Of a stretch of 64,000 nucleotides of DNA, positions 1 to 9,534 are shown one piece after another (the stretch's first letter is position 1; each line of letters begins with the position of its first letter). The position numbers and the translations under genes are program-made. Location of the stretch: assembly GCA_015143295.1 (NCBI GenBank), contig CM026565.1, positions 12,646,041-12,710,040 of the forward strand. The letters are read 5' to 3'. The stretch is from Tetracentron sinense (Eukaryota > Streptophyta > Magnoliopsida > Trochodendrales > Trochodendraceae). The notes under the pieces are model-generated. The model had not been told where the DNA came from, searched no databases, and worked only from the letters and a program-made list of their open reading frames with translations.

Positions 1-272
1 AAGCACCGTGCTACATATTCCGCAACCTCCCTCTTCATATTTCGCCACCAAAAGTGACTCTTGAGGTTCCGGTACATCTTCGTACCCCCTGGATGCACAG
101 TGTACTTTGCCCGATGGGCTTCATCCATAATCTCCCTCCGAAGATTTGCATTGGCTGGAACACACAGCCTTCCCTTGAATGTGATAGCACCTCGGCTAGT
201 GAGAGAGAAGTCCTCACTACCTTTAGCAACTTCCTTGTCCCGATAAGCCAACAATTCAGCATCCGTGGCTCG
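1..272 (-). pseudogene. Integrase N-terminal fragment of chromovirus X (copy 1)
   Basis: The minus strand reads as the start of a Ty3/gypsy integrase: the linker after RNase H (AYRDKEVAKGSEDFSL) and the zinc-binding region with the HPGGTKMYRNLK block and the first Cys of the HHCC finger. In retroelements this domain binds and multimerises on the cDNA ends before insertion. The frame appears open here. The nearest relative in the window is the integrase of element C (36214-34490). The fragment runs off the left edge of the window. On its 5' side it breaks abruptly at about 272 into LTR sequence, so no RT or RNase H precedes it. The same sequence recurs at 9264-9535. Confidence 0.8.
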
Positions 273-616
273 GTTTCATAACCGAGCGATCGGTTGAAAT
301 TTCACTCTCTGGAAAATTTCCCCATAGTAAAATCTCGACCAGTCGATAGCCTCCGAGCGATCGGTTTTGGACCGATCGATCGCTCCATGGACCGAGCGAT
401 CGGTGGTCTGCAGGTCCAAACTGTTTTGGCCATAACTTTTGACTCGTTCATCCGATTTTGACGATTCAACTTGCGTTGGGTTCGTATTTCGAAAACAAAC
501 ATTTCTAACGTTTCGGAATTTCCAATTTCTTCCTTATTTATTAATTATACCTCTTTAAAGGCAAAATGGCAACGAAAGTGTCATGCATTAAATGTGAAAA
601 GGTCCGGGGCTCTACA
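273..616 (-). repeat. LTR stub of chromovirus X (first ~345 bp of its 5' LTR, copy 1)
   Basis: Read on the minus strand this begins TGTAGAGCCCCGGACC at 616, the start shared by LTRs of elements A and C, and continues through the shared U3 block ending CGAGTCAAAAGTTATGGCC. It then enters an island of CGATCG words (about 286-415) instead of the ACACGTTGT array found in the A LTR. It abuts A protease sequence exactly at 616/617. The simplest reading is that X inserted into A's protease and later lost everything from about LTR base 345 to its integrase. Confidence 0.75.
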
Positions 617-1004
617 GCCGCAAAGCGGGCAATGTCTCTATTTCTCAACCCTCGAAAGTGAAATGGTTTTCCTTCTACCGGCTTGAAGAGTACCATCTTC
701 TCAAAGCAAGCTACATGCCCATGATGTGTTGCTAACCAATCCATTCCCAATATAACATCAAAGTCTTGGAATCCAAGGACGATGAGATCAACTGCCAACT
801 CGTGGCTTCCAACTTGGACCGCACTATTTCTATACACTTTATCTGCCAATACTGTTTTGCCGAGCGAAGTCGAAATGGCTAACTCCGGTTTTAGCTGACT
901 AGGCTCCATAGAAAAGCCTTCTGAAAAACTCGGCGAGACAAACGAATGAGTAGACCCGGTATCAATCAACACTCGAGCCAAATACTCATTGACTAGTAGG
1001 GTTC
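617..1004 (-). pseudogene. Aspartic protease exon of chromovirus A, truncated by X (copy 1)
   Basis: The minus strand encodes a retropepsin-like protease with active-site motif LIDTGSTHSF, followed by the VILGMDWL flap-side motif. It would process Gag-Pol in the virus-like particle. The exon begins at 1004 (GGAACC across the junction) immediately downstream of an AG acceptor, and has no start codon of its own that fits. The reading stops matching the family after ARFAA, where the LTR of X starts at 616, so the protein would run into LTR sequence and no RT follows. The intact counterpart in C is 37899-37277. Confidence 0.85.
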
Positions 1005-1150
1005 CTGAAATTTTAACTAGCGGAGTTAATTCATGCATCAACAGCGTATACATGTAGGTATATATACATATAGAACATGCCAAGTACGTACGCAGAGAAT
1101 AGAGCATAACATAATAATCACGAATAAAGAAATTAACTCTAACTGCGTGC
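1005..1150 (-). other. Intron between Gag and protease of A (GC-AG form, copy 1)
   Basis: Minus-strand exon end GTGGTGCAAG is followed by GCACGC. The intron ends AATTTCAG before GAACCCTACTAG. Joining the exons gives V-Q-G-T-L-L in the same frame as the corresponding junctions in C and B. The donor is GC here whereas C has GTATGC and B has GTACGT, so a T-to-C change at donor position 2 is inferred. The 146-bp length is not a multiple of three. It is AT-rich and carries a TATATATACATATAG stretch. Confidence 0.7.
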
Positions 1151-2399
1151 CTTGCACCACATCATCAGATGCAAGTGCATCACCCTCTGTCAAGGCAAAA
1201 ACTCACCCCTGGTTTGCCTGGCGAGACTGAGGTGTAGACTGGGTAGTCTGAGATGACGCCTGGTATGATCCTGCTGGGCATGCTGGGGGCCTACTACCCT
1301 GAGACTGGCCTGGTAAATGCCGGCTAGGGCAATCCCTGATCATGTGGCCCTGGCGACCGCAATGATAACATTCACCAGATGCTCTTCGGCAATCTCCTGC
1401 CGGATGCCTTTTGCCGCATGAAGTGCAGACCTCATATGTGTAGGCCGGAGGGGCCGAAGGTGGTGTATACCTCGCTGCCTGAGGTGTAACTGGCCGTGGG
1501 GCCGGAAGAGCCTGAGGTCGAGGTGCCTATGGCACGTACTGTCGGGGTGCCGGAGGCGCATAAGTCGACCTCATCTGTGGTGCTGGCCATGTATACTGAT
1601 AAGGACTAGTCCGGGCCCACCTCTCTAAAGGTACCGAACCACTAGATTGGCCTCTAGCCAATTCTCTCTTATTGGACATGGTCTCTGAATTGGTCTCAAC
1701 CAACAAGGCTTTATCCACTACTTCGGCGTAAGTGGCGTGCCTGAAGACCGACACTTTCTCCATGATGACATCCTTGAGCCCTTGCTCAAACCACCTCGCC
1801 TTCATTGCCTCGGTGGCAATCATGTGTGTCGGAAAGCATGATAGCTCCGAGAACTTGGCCTCATAAGCGGCCACAGACATCGAACCTTGCTCAAGGTTGA
1901 TGAATTCTCTCTCATTCTTTTCCCGAGCTCCAACCGGGAAATACTTCTTATAGAACGTGTCCTTAAACTCCTCCCAAGTCCACGGTTGACCTTGCATGGT
2001 CAAGTCCCGTGTCCTCAATGCGGACAACCACTAATGGTGGGCTTCGCCCTCTAGCATAAAAATTGCCCATGCCACTTTCTCTTCCTCTGTAGGAGAGAGC
2101 ACCGCAAATATCTTCTCAACCTGGAGGATCCAAGCCTCCGCAGTAAGAGGGTCCACACTCCCGTGGAAGGATGGAGGCCTCAATCTCCGGAATGCCTCAA
2201 CTCCAGCTGTACGATGTACTGGAGCTGCCGGTGGTGGAGTGGGTGCTGCCGACGATGGTATAGCTTGCTGAGCCGCCAGTATGGCGAGTGTCTCAGCAAT
2301 AGAGCCTAAGACTTGGGAGAGGTCCGGCTGCTCATCCTCATCTCTGGAAGAAGATGAAGCTCTGGTGTGTGGTCCACGACCTCGTGTGCCCCGCCTCAT
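1151..2399 (-). pseudogene. gag: gag of chromovirus A (copy 1)
   Basis: The start is ATG at 2399, MRRGTRGRGPHTRASSSSRD, a start shared with C (39240) and similar to MRRGG in B and E. It is followed by the retrotransposon Gag core (AEAWILQVEKIFAVLSP, HHWWLSALR, TWEEFKDTFYKKYFP, SVAAYEAKFSEL) and two C-terminal zinc knuckles: CTSCGKRHPAGDC and CYHCGRQGHMIRDC. Gag packages the element RNA in particles. Breaks: a TAG replaces the second Trp of HHWW (2031-2033), another TAG lies near 1527, and a one-base loss near 1472 is seen relative to copy 2. The last codon is split by the intron donor at 1150/1151. Confidence 0.85.
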
Positions 2400-2744
2400 G
2401 ACTAAAGTCCTGAGAACAATAGCACCACATGAGTCTCACTTGAAACCACAGTTTATTTCAATGTCGTTTCACAATAATTCAATTTGTATTAGTTGTATAA
2501 TACTAATATACATCACATCAAGTCATCAGAGTATTTATCACATTATACTTATACTTTAGCGTTCTAGCGTACCTAGGACCCGTACTTGGTTAAAGCAACC
2601 ATTTTAGACTAAGACTAAAGTCTAGTCTTACACTTGGGACCAGACTCGCTTCCGACTTACTTCCTTCCTAACTTGTTTCCTAACATATGCTCTTGTCAAG
2701 CCGTGGTATAAGATTCTAAGTGACCCTAGAGACCTAAAGCCTAA

Positions 2745-2756
2745 GCTCTGATACCA
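2745..2756 (-). promoter_or_regulatory. Primer binding site of A, tRNA-iMet type (copy 1)
   Basis: The minus strand reads TGGTATCAGAGC, complementary to the 3' end of plant initiator tRNA-Met, four bases from the LTR end at 2761. It primes minus-strand cDNA and fixes the orientation and 5' LTR of element A. Confidence 0.93.
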
Positions 2757-3058
2757 CTTCTGTCGCGACCCAAAACCCACCCTAGGAGTTAGAGTGAACT
2801 TTGGACGACTAATCATGGCTTCATGACATGCTTGACAAACAACCTGCAAAACCCACAGAGCATATACAATAGAGGACATTATAGCGGAAACATACCCATA
2901 AAGCACAACGGAAGTCTACCAAACCTCTATGTATATACATACGCAAATCCAAGTTTATACAAAAAGTAACCAAAAGAAAGTGCGGACAGACCCGCCAAAA
3001 TACATGAATGTATATCTCTCATCTCACCCACCGCTATTCACTCAGAATCTAACACCAC

Positions 3059-3178
3059 CTACTGATAACCCTCTACGGGAGGTTCCTCCAAAGGCTCCTC
3101 GACGTACTCCTCTTCCACCCATGGACCAGGAGCACAAACATCAAATGGAGCAGCAGCTCCCTCAGAACCTACCGACAT
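3059..3178 (-). CDS. Conserved acidic micro-ORF in the A LTR (copy 1)
   Basis: A 39-codon minus-strand ORF from ATG (3178) to TAG (3059-3061). It begins MSVGSEG, contains FDVCAPGPWVEEEYVEEP and ends EGYQ. Versions lie at the same place in the C LTRs (40023-39904, 32432-32313) and, more diverged, in B (22616-22732, WIEEAYVEE) and E (51591-51731, FDICVLGPWEEEE). Differences such as GGT/GGA and CCA/CCT for the same residue suggest protein-level constraint. The bases around codons 2-4 also look like a splice acceptor (CGG(C/T)AG before GT), so an alternative is that this is the 5' edge of a leader exon. I recognise no known protein family. Confidence 0.5.
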   Translation of the reverse strand: MSVGSEGAAAPFDVCAPGPWVEEEYVEEPLEEPPVEGYQ

Positions 3179-3486
3179 GAGAAGTACGGCTGAGCATGGA
3201 ATACTCAGCGGGTACTAAATACTAACCAATAGTCATAGCAAAACCATAGCAGTATAGGAAGCAGGAAGCATTTCACATATATAAAGCAGGAGCCATCAAT
3301 ATCATAACAAAGAAATAAGGCAATTTATAATCATGCTTGCATTTCATGAAAAGCCGATAACACCCTTGAAAACACCGTGCACTTGACTTGACTGAAAATA
3401 CCATTTCCGTGCTTGAAAACTTGTCATGTTTGTCTTATCTTATCGTATCATGCGTGTCATGTGTGTCATGCCATGCCATGCTTGCT

Positions 3487-3835
3487 TGGAAAAGTAAACT
3501 ACTTGTGAGGGAAGGGAGACTCTTCTTCCTAAATGCCCATGCTTGTCATGTCATGTATCATGCTTGCTTGTTCGGAAAAGTAATCTACTTGTGAGGGAAG
3601 GGAGACCCTTCTTCCTAAAATGCTCATGCTTGTCATGCCGTGTCATGTCATGCTTGTATCATGCTTGGAAAAGTAAACTACTTGTGAGGGAAGGGAGACC
3701 CTTCTTTCTAAATGCTCATGTCATGTCCTTTCACTTGTGAGATGTCCTTGTGAGATGTACTTGCGAGGGAAGGGAAACCCTTCTTATGATATATATGTAC
3801 TTGCGAGGGAAGGGAGACCCTTCTTATGACAATGC
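3487..3835 (-). repeat. Hairpin-forming tandem repeats in the A LTR (copy 1)
   Basis: Five spaced copies of GAGGGAAGGGAGACCCTTCTT, each an inverted repeat AAGGG-aga-CCCTT, are separated by CTTG/CATG-rich spacer (cells near 3510, 3595, 3687, 3768 and 3806). The same design occurs in the C LTRs at about 32803-32940 and 40394-40530. Its function is unknown. It lies between the ACGTT-rich array and the micro-ORF in element direction. Confidence 0.75.
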
Positions 3836-4756
3836 ATGATTGACTTGTCCTTGCCAAGAGCGAGGTAAAACATATCGTAGGATATGTCCCACCTCTAACC
3901 ATGTTCTTGAAAACCTCGATAAATCATGCCATGCATGCCGTGCTCGTGGGAACCGTGTACATACTTGCATTTAAATTTAAATATGACATTTGGGTAATTT
4001 CACAATACGTATAACATCAATGATTGAGCAATGTAATATTCATATCATTTAGGGAAAGTAAGAAAACACACTATCATAGGCCCTAGCAATATCCATAATT
4101 TATTAGGCATGCATTTCCTAATTTACAACTCACTTTATTCACCTTGGCATTTCATCAAACATGGTGTGTTCATTATTCATTATTCATTTTAAACCTAAAT
4201 CATGCTTTTCTAGGTGGGTTATGCTCACATCACACTTGTATGTTCATTATTAGTACAATGCCCTTTCCCATTCATTCATCACATCATCCACAACACATCC
4301 CTTGGCATCCAATCCCCCATTCGATCTCCATTCACCATTCACAACCATCCATCTCATAGCACATGTGTAAATGAAATAAAATCAAAAGAAATAAAGGGAA
4401 AAGAGGAACTATAACTAGGAGGGTAGTAAAAGGTACCGACCTTGAACAATGAGGGGAGAAACCCCTTTCCAAAACGACTGTGTAGCTGCTGCCCTAGCTT
4501 AGAGAACGCTCTCCACGAGTGTTTGAGCCGTGATCTTGGAGAAGAGCCGAGCTTGAAGTAATCTAGGGTCTCAAAACCCTTTGATTTCTCTTCCAAAGAC
4601 AAGCCCTAGGTTGGAATCGCCTTCTCCCCTTTCTCCTATTCTCTCAAACTCTCTAAGTGTCAAATGATGCCCTAAAGGCTCGGGCAAGAGTCTTAAGGTA
4701 AGAGTAAACCGACCAAAAGATCATAATACCCTTACTGAAATTTCTGCAAAAACACG

Positions 4757-5215
4757 AGTGCCGAACACGTTGAGCTGTGAATAGTACCAAACACGTTGTG
4801 CTGTGAACAGTGCCGAACACGTTGTGCTGTGAATAGTGCCAAACACGTTGTGCTGTGAATAGTGCCAAGCACGTTGTGCTGTGAATAGTGCCAAACACGT
4901 TGTGCTGTGAATAGTGCCGAACACGTTGTGCTGTGAATAGTGTTGAACACGTTGTCCGTTGTCTTATGTACAACGTGCCCGTTGTCACGTTGTGTTGTGC
5001 ATAGTGCTGAGCTCATTGCCCGTTGTCTTATGTACAACGTGCCCGTTGTGACGTTGTGTTGTGCATAGTGCTGAGCTCGTTGTGACGCTGTACAACGTAC
5101 ATGTTGTTTGCTGTATAACGTACCCGTTGTCTGTTGCACAACGGATGCACAACGAATACGTTATCAGAGTACGTTGTCTGTGCCTTATCAGAGCACGTTA
5201 TCAGAGCTACGTCCT
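4757..5215 (-). repeat. 26-bp tandem array and ACGTT-rich island in the A LTR (copy 1)
   Basis: 4757-4945 holds about seven 26-bp units of the form CGAACACGTTGTGCTGTGAA plus TAGTGC. 4946-5215 continues with scattered ACGTTGT, ACAACGT and TTATCAGAG words, many arranged as facing pairs such as ACAACGTGCCCGTTGT. The related arrays in the C LTRs (33855-34215, 41448-41850) have shorter, partly different units. In B and X the same LTR position is filled instead by CGATCG words. Confidence 0.85.
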
Positions 5216-5593
5216 TAGTGCCTTTCGAGCTACGTCCTTAGTGCATGACCGAGCTACGATTTCCTGTAGGTCCAGACTGTTTTGGCCATATCTTTTGACT
5301 CGTTCGTCCGATTTTGACGATGCAACTTGCGTTGGGTTCGTACTTCGAAAAGGAACATTTCTGACATTTCAGAATTTCCAATTTCTTCCTTATTTATTAA
5401 TTATACCTCTTTAAAGGCAAAATGGCAACGAAAGTGTCATGCATTAACTGTGAAAAGGTCCGGGGCTCTACAGTTAAGATCTAGGGGATCCATTTCTGCA
5501 TAAATTTTTATCCGGATCCCTCTTCAAGTGGTATCAGAGCCCATGGTTAGGAGTATTTTTTGTTTATTTTGATAAGGTAATTAAATGGATGAT

Positions 5594-6703
5594 TTAATTC
5601 ATGAGATGAATTAATTTAGATCTATTTAATATTGCTCGTAGTTTTTATTATTTTATTTGTTCATAAGATGAATAAATAAATATTTATTATATTATTGAAT
5701 GAGATTTGATAATTAAATAAATTTTAAAAACTAGTATTATATGTGATATAATTAAATTCAAAACAAAGAGTTTATTTTGAAATTCCTTTTAAATGATTTG
5801 ATCATTAATTAATAATCCCATGGTGTTTGACACCCTTGCTTAAGTGTTCTTGGAGATTAATGCTTATTTCGATTTAAATTGATTCATGGATTTTTGGATT
5901 TGTATTTGATTAGAAGAATCGATATAGTTTTGGTATTTTGGCCATAACTTTATGACCGTAAGTCCGATTTAGATCTATCAGTACATCGTTTCGAAGCCTT
6001 CGAAAAGATCTACAATTTTCGTGAATCAATTTTTTCCAGAATCAATTTTTTGAGGGTCAAAACTTGAGTCGAAAATCTTATGTGGGAAAAGGAGTTTTCT
6101 AAATTAATTTTCCAAGAGGCTTTCAAATTTTTCCTAAATTGCATATTTGATTATGAAAAATGTTTTATGGAAAATATAATTGTTATTTTTTTTCCGGGGT
6201 TACATCTATATAAAATATAGATTTTTATCGGGCGATTTGATAATTGTTATCAAATTTTAAATCCTTTTAAAAAATAAGAAAAGTACTCCATCACCATGTA
6301 GCATCTTTTTATATGAGATTATAGTTATGGGTCATAATATATGATAAATTGTTTATCATTCATGCATTCATACTAGAGGTTAATATGTAGTAGGTTTTGG
6401 TAATCTCTAAAGGGCAGATTCATTCGGTTTCCCTGAAAAGGACGAATAGAATACTGGTTTCCCTAATGCATTTAAATTCTATTTAATGCATTGGTAGAGA
6501 TGCTGCGAAGGAGGATGTTGCGATGTGATCTACATAAGATGATAAAGGAAGGGATCGCGAAGGAGTTTGCGAGCTACCTTTGTTCTTATCACATTCCCTT
6601 GCATCCATGCATTTTAATTTATTGACCCATAACGATTAATCTTGTATACTAATGTTTTATTATCATAAGATGATAACTACTGCTTATTTATCATGAGATG
6701 ATA
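5594..6703 (+). repeat. Repeated CAT-(A/G)AG-ATG hairpins in the K leader (copy 1)
   Basis: At least four perfect stems close on a three-base loop: 5594-5614 (9-bp stem, loop GAG), 5660-5672 (5 bp, AAG), 6660-6676 (7 bp, AAG) and 6689-6703 (6 bp, GAG). The loop-closing bases are always CAT/ATG. Another copy lies in the 3' LTR of K at 20466-20480. The leader also has two copies of CAATAACGCCAAAGC(G/A)TGAG near 6921 and 7000. No function is known to me. Confidence 0.7.
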
Positions 6704-7292
6704 TCTGTTTATATGTTTAATTATTCTGTTGAAATAATTGCTCTTGATATATCATGTGTATATAAGACTAGGGACAAGTCCCTAAGTATTATGATCTTCT
6801 ACCATACACTATGTGATCCTATAGTGGGGAGTATGAGTAAGCTGACAGGCCAAAGCCAGGCCCAATCCCTCTCACCTATGAGTGAACATGGTGAAAACTG
6901 AATAAGCAAATAGTGGGAGCAATAACGCCAAAGCGTGAGCTTTCATTAGGGGTTTATTAGGTTCATGGTAGGTGGGCACATGAATAAGAGATATTATACA
7001 ATAACGCCAAAGCATGAGTATAACATCCCTTATAGATCAGACAGTAGATCAAATACTCTAAAATTCACAAGATGAGATCTGTGAAATTGGAGAAGAGAGT
7101 TTCTATCTGCCTATTCAAGGCGATGTGATGATGTGCCTAGAAGCAGGATCACATTAAGCCAGTGTCTAGGTTTTCGATGCCAATTAATTCTTCCCAATTT
7201 GGCAATACCTTTAGAAACAGACCCATAATCTAATTGGTATAAATGAATACAATAGATCCCTAATACTGTCTTATTTGTCATTTGATTAGATC

Positions 7293-7579
7293 ATGACAAG
7301 CCTACTCCCATTAACTGAAATTCTTCGTGATGAAAAGTTAGTAGGAACTAACTATGTAGACTGAGAATTTAGGATATACCTGGTTCTCCCTGCTGAAAAG
7401 CTTACCCTGTGTCTTACAACTCCTAAACCTGAGGTTCTCTCGGATTCAACACCAGATCTGTTAGCTGAAGCTGATTTATAGAATCGTTCCAATCAGACAA
7501 CACGAAATTGGTGGTGATAAACACATGATTCCAGATATGTATAACATCAAATCTATGGATATACTTCAGACATATTGGG
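7293..7579 (+). pseudogene. gag: Start of copia K gag, cut by the gap (copy 1)
   Basis: The ATG at 7293 opens the Gag N-terminus (LTEILRDEKLVGTNYVD) typical of Ty1/copia. TGA replaces the expected Trp after NYVD, and a second stop follows DLLAEADL. The last 75 bp are noisy relative to the same gene at 16562. Read with copy 2 it belongs to the same defective gag. Confidence 0.75.
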
Positions 7580-7679
7580 NNNNNNNNNNNNNNNNNNNNN
7601 NNNNNNNNNNNNNNNNNNNNNNNNNNNNNNNNNNNNNNNNNNNNNNNNNNNNNNNNNNNNNNNNNNNNNNNNNNNNNNN
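7580..7679. other. Assembly gap of 100 N
   Basis: Exactly 100 undetermined bases, a conventional gap size. Sequence on both sides is noisy, and the 7.5 kb to the left is repeated to the right. Confidence 0.99.
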
Positions 7680-8010
7680 GCGTCGGTGCATTTCACTCTC
7701 TGAAAAGTTCCCCATAGTAAAACGGCGACCAGGTCGATAGCCCCAGCGATCGGTTTGGACCTATCGATCGCTCTCATGGACGCGGCGATCGTTGTCTGGC
7801 AGTCCAACAGGTTTGGGCCATAACTTTTCGACTTTCGTTCAATGCCGATTTTGCCGATATCAACTTGCGTTGGGTTTCGTATTTAAAATAACATTTTCTA
7901 ACGTTTTCGGAATTCCAATTTCTTCCCTATTTATTAATTTATACCTCTTTAAAAGGCCAAATGCAACGAAGTGTCATCATTAAATGTTCAAAGGTCCGCC
8001 GGGCTCTACA
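7680..8010 (-). repeat. 3' LTR of chromovirus X, partial and noisy
   Basis: In plus-strand reading it ends GGGCTCTACA at 8010 next to a polypurine tract, so it is the start of a 3' LTR on the minus strand. It carries the CGATCG island (about 7738-7795) and the shared block with ATTAATTTATACCTCTTT. Many one-base insertions and losses relative to 273-616 look like uncorrected long-read error. The rest of the LTR is lost at the gap. Confidence 0.75.
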
Positions 8011-8023
8011 TCCTTCCCCCCTA
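8011..8023 (-). promoter_or_regulatory. Polypurine tract of X
   Basis: The plus strand TCCTTCCCCCCTA is, on the minus strand, a purine run just before the LTR start TGTAGAGCC. It is the usual plus-strand priming site. The same arrangement flanks the 3' LTR of C at 34474-34487. Confidence 0.75.
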
Positions 8024-9534
8024 CAAAATTTCGTCCGCTTCGAAATTTGGATGAGACCATTCATTACAGAATCAAAACATATTACGAGTCTACATTATAC
8101 AAAACCTTACAAAATTCATGCACACAATCCGGGTGTACTTCGCTTTGACCTTCGGCTTCACACGCTCAACCATGGAGCTTCTTTCCGAGCATGGGTTTTG
8201 CCTTGCACACGACGCAAAGGGATGGTCCTTGTTGTCTAAGTTACTTGATCTCTCCGCCAATATGTAATCGGCTTCTCAACAACCAATGTTGAGATCTTTC
8301 TCGAATTTCCAAGGTTCCAATTCTAGTCAGCTAAGGGTCCGCAATGTAACTTCCGAAGCATAGACACTGAAAACGTTTGTGAACCGCGGCCATGTGAGGT
8401 GGAAGCTACTCGCTATCACTCACCAACCCGCGTGATAATCCAAACGGTCCAACATAGCTAGGCCCACGCCTTGCCTCTTTGGCCGAATCTCATATCCCTT
8501 TGCTGGAGATGATACTTTCCACAAAGACTCGATCCCCTACTTGAAATTCAAGTCCTCTTGCGGCGCGTGTCGCAATAGCTCTTTGGCGATCCTTGAGGCG
8601 GCTTTCAACCGATCCCGATGTATCTTACTAGCGAGCAGTTTGGCTCATCAACCTCCGGACCAAGTACTTTTCTTTCTCCTACCTCCCCCAGTAGAGAGGA
8701 GACCTGCATCTTCGCCCTACAAATCCTCGAACAGCCATTTGGCTACTCGCCTGAAAGCTATTGTTTGTAGGCGAACTCCACTAAAGTCAGAGGCTTCTTC
8801 CCACACTGCCTTTGAAATCTTCCAGCATGCAAGCACCGAAGGCATATCTTCTTATTACTGGGTTCAGCTACTCTTCGGTTTGTCCATGACCGTCTGTGGA
8901 TGAAAAGCAGTGCTGAGAATCAAGTCGGGAAACCATAGCCTACCTGGAAGCTTTTCCAGACTCGTGACGTGAATCTTGATCCCGATCTGACACAGATACT
9001 ACGGCACTCCGTGTAACCTCACCACTATTCCTTGATGTACAAAGCGGCTACTGACTAGAGTTGAAAGTAGTTCGGTAAGGCAAGAATTGAGCGGACTTCG
9101 TCAACGATCCACTACTACCCATATAGCATCTTCGAACCCCTTGCCGTTTTTTGGCAAGCCAACTATGAAATCCATGGATATGTTCTCCCATTCCACTCGG
9201 GAATCGGAGGGACTGTAATAGACCTGCGGGCCGCATGTGTTCTGCTTTCACCTGTTGGCACACCAAGCACGTGCTACATATTCCGCAACCTCCCTCTTCA
9301 TATTTCGCCACCAAAAGTGACTCTTGAGGTTCCGGTACATCTTCGTACCCCCTGGATGCACAGTGTACTTTGCCCGATGGCTTCATCCATAATCTCCCTC
9401 CGAAGATTTGCATTGGCTGGAACACACAGCCTTCCCTTGAATGTGATAGCACCTCGGCTAGTGAGAGAGAAGTCCTCACTACCTTTAGCAACTTCCTTGT
9501 CCCGATAAGCCAACAATTCAGCATCCGTGGCTCG
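8024..9534 (-). pseudogene. Integrase and C-terminal domain of chromovirus X (noisy)
   Basis: Read leftwards from about 9534 the order is: linker AYRDKEVAKGSEDFSL; zinc-binding block; knuckle CLVCQQVKAEHMRPAGLLQ; core domain; then the C-terminal part with the counterparts of [13 protein letters not shown] and [13 protein letters not shown] near 8340-8480. The homologous gene in C (36214-34490) is open except for one stop. Here the frame breaks repeatedly by one-base indels, which I attribute mostly to sequencing error rather than decay. RT and RNase H are absent upstream: LTR sequence begins at 9535. Confidence 0.75.

Larger units (their letters stand above)
617..5472 (-). mobile_element. Chromovirus A (Tekay/Del-like Ty3/gypsy), 5' part, copy 1
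   Basis: Reading right to left it has a 2712-bp 5' LTR (2761-5472), an initiator-Met primer binding site (2745-2756), a leader, gag (2399-1151), an intron (1150-1005) and protease (1004-617). Protease is interrupted by element X. RT, RNase H, integrase and A's own 3' LTR are not visible. A sits inside the 5' LTR of copia element K: the K LTR tail resumes directly at 5473. The lineage call rests on the two-knuckle Gag, the Gag AEAWILQ..KIF block and similarity to C and B, whose integrases end in a Tekay-type domain. The whole element is repeated at 9880-14736. Confidence 0.85.
2761..5472 (-). repeat. 5' LTR of chromovirus A (2712 bp, copy 1)
   Basis: Boundaries are TGTCGCGACCC at 2761 and GGGCTCTACA at 5472 as read on the plus strand, so the LTR has TG...CA ends. 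The primer binding site flanks 2761 and copia K sequence flanks 5472. In element direction the modules are: a shared U3 block; a short-repeat region rich in ACACGTTGT and ACAACGT (5215-4757); a middle part with polypurine-pyrimidine hairpin repeats (3835-3487); a conserved acidic micro-ORF (3178-3059); and the end. No convincing TATAAATA was found. It matches 12025-14736 at the same length, and the C LTRs along the whole structure. Confidence 0.92.
5473..7579 (+). mobile_element. Ty1/copia element K: 5' LTR tail, primer site, leader and gag start (copy 1)
   Basis: 5473-5526 is the last 54 bp of an LTR; the same tail recurs at 14737-14791 and at the end of K's 3' LTR (42438-42492). TGGTATCAGAGC at 5529-5540 is the primer binding site. 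A long leader of about 1750 bp with hairpins follows, then a gag start at 7293 (MTSLLPLTEILRDEKLVG) with TGA in place of a Trp codon soon after. From about 7505 to 7579 the sequence departs from copy 2 with scattered mismatches and indels and ends at the assembly gap. Confidence 0.85.

Noticed and set aside
35-262. 75-codon ORF beginning MLNCWLIGTRK, repeated near 9048 and 35740
   Set aside because: A shadow frame of the integrase zinc-binding region; the real frame is AYRDKEVAKG... on the same strand.
3487-3835. CRISPR-like spacing of short palindromic repeats
   Set aside because: Repeats and spacers are both irregular, the context is an LTR in a plant genome, and no cas genes exist here.
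3388-4414. Several 60-70-codon plus-strand ORFs in the A LTR and matching ones in C
   Set aside because: They are antisense to the element, arise from the repeats and are present only because the LTR is copied.
4653-5139. Three overlapping minus-strand ORFs with repeated HSTTCLALFTAQR peptides (also 13917-14403, 33747-34125, 41335-41739)
   Set aside because: They are the 26-bp LTR array read in three frames; 26 is not a multiple of three and the unit happens to lack stops on one strand. No independent sign of coding.
7525-7807. ORFs across the N gap
   Set aside because: The run of X residues is undetermined sequence; flanks are noisy.
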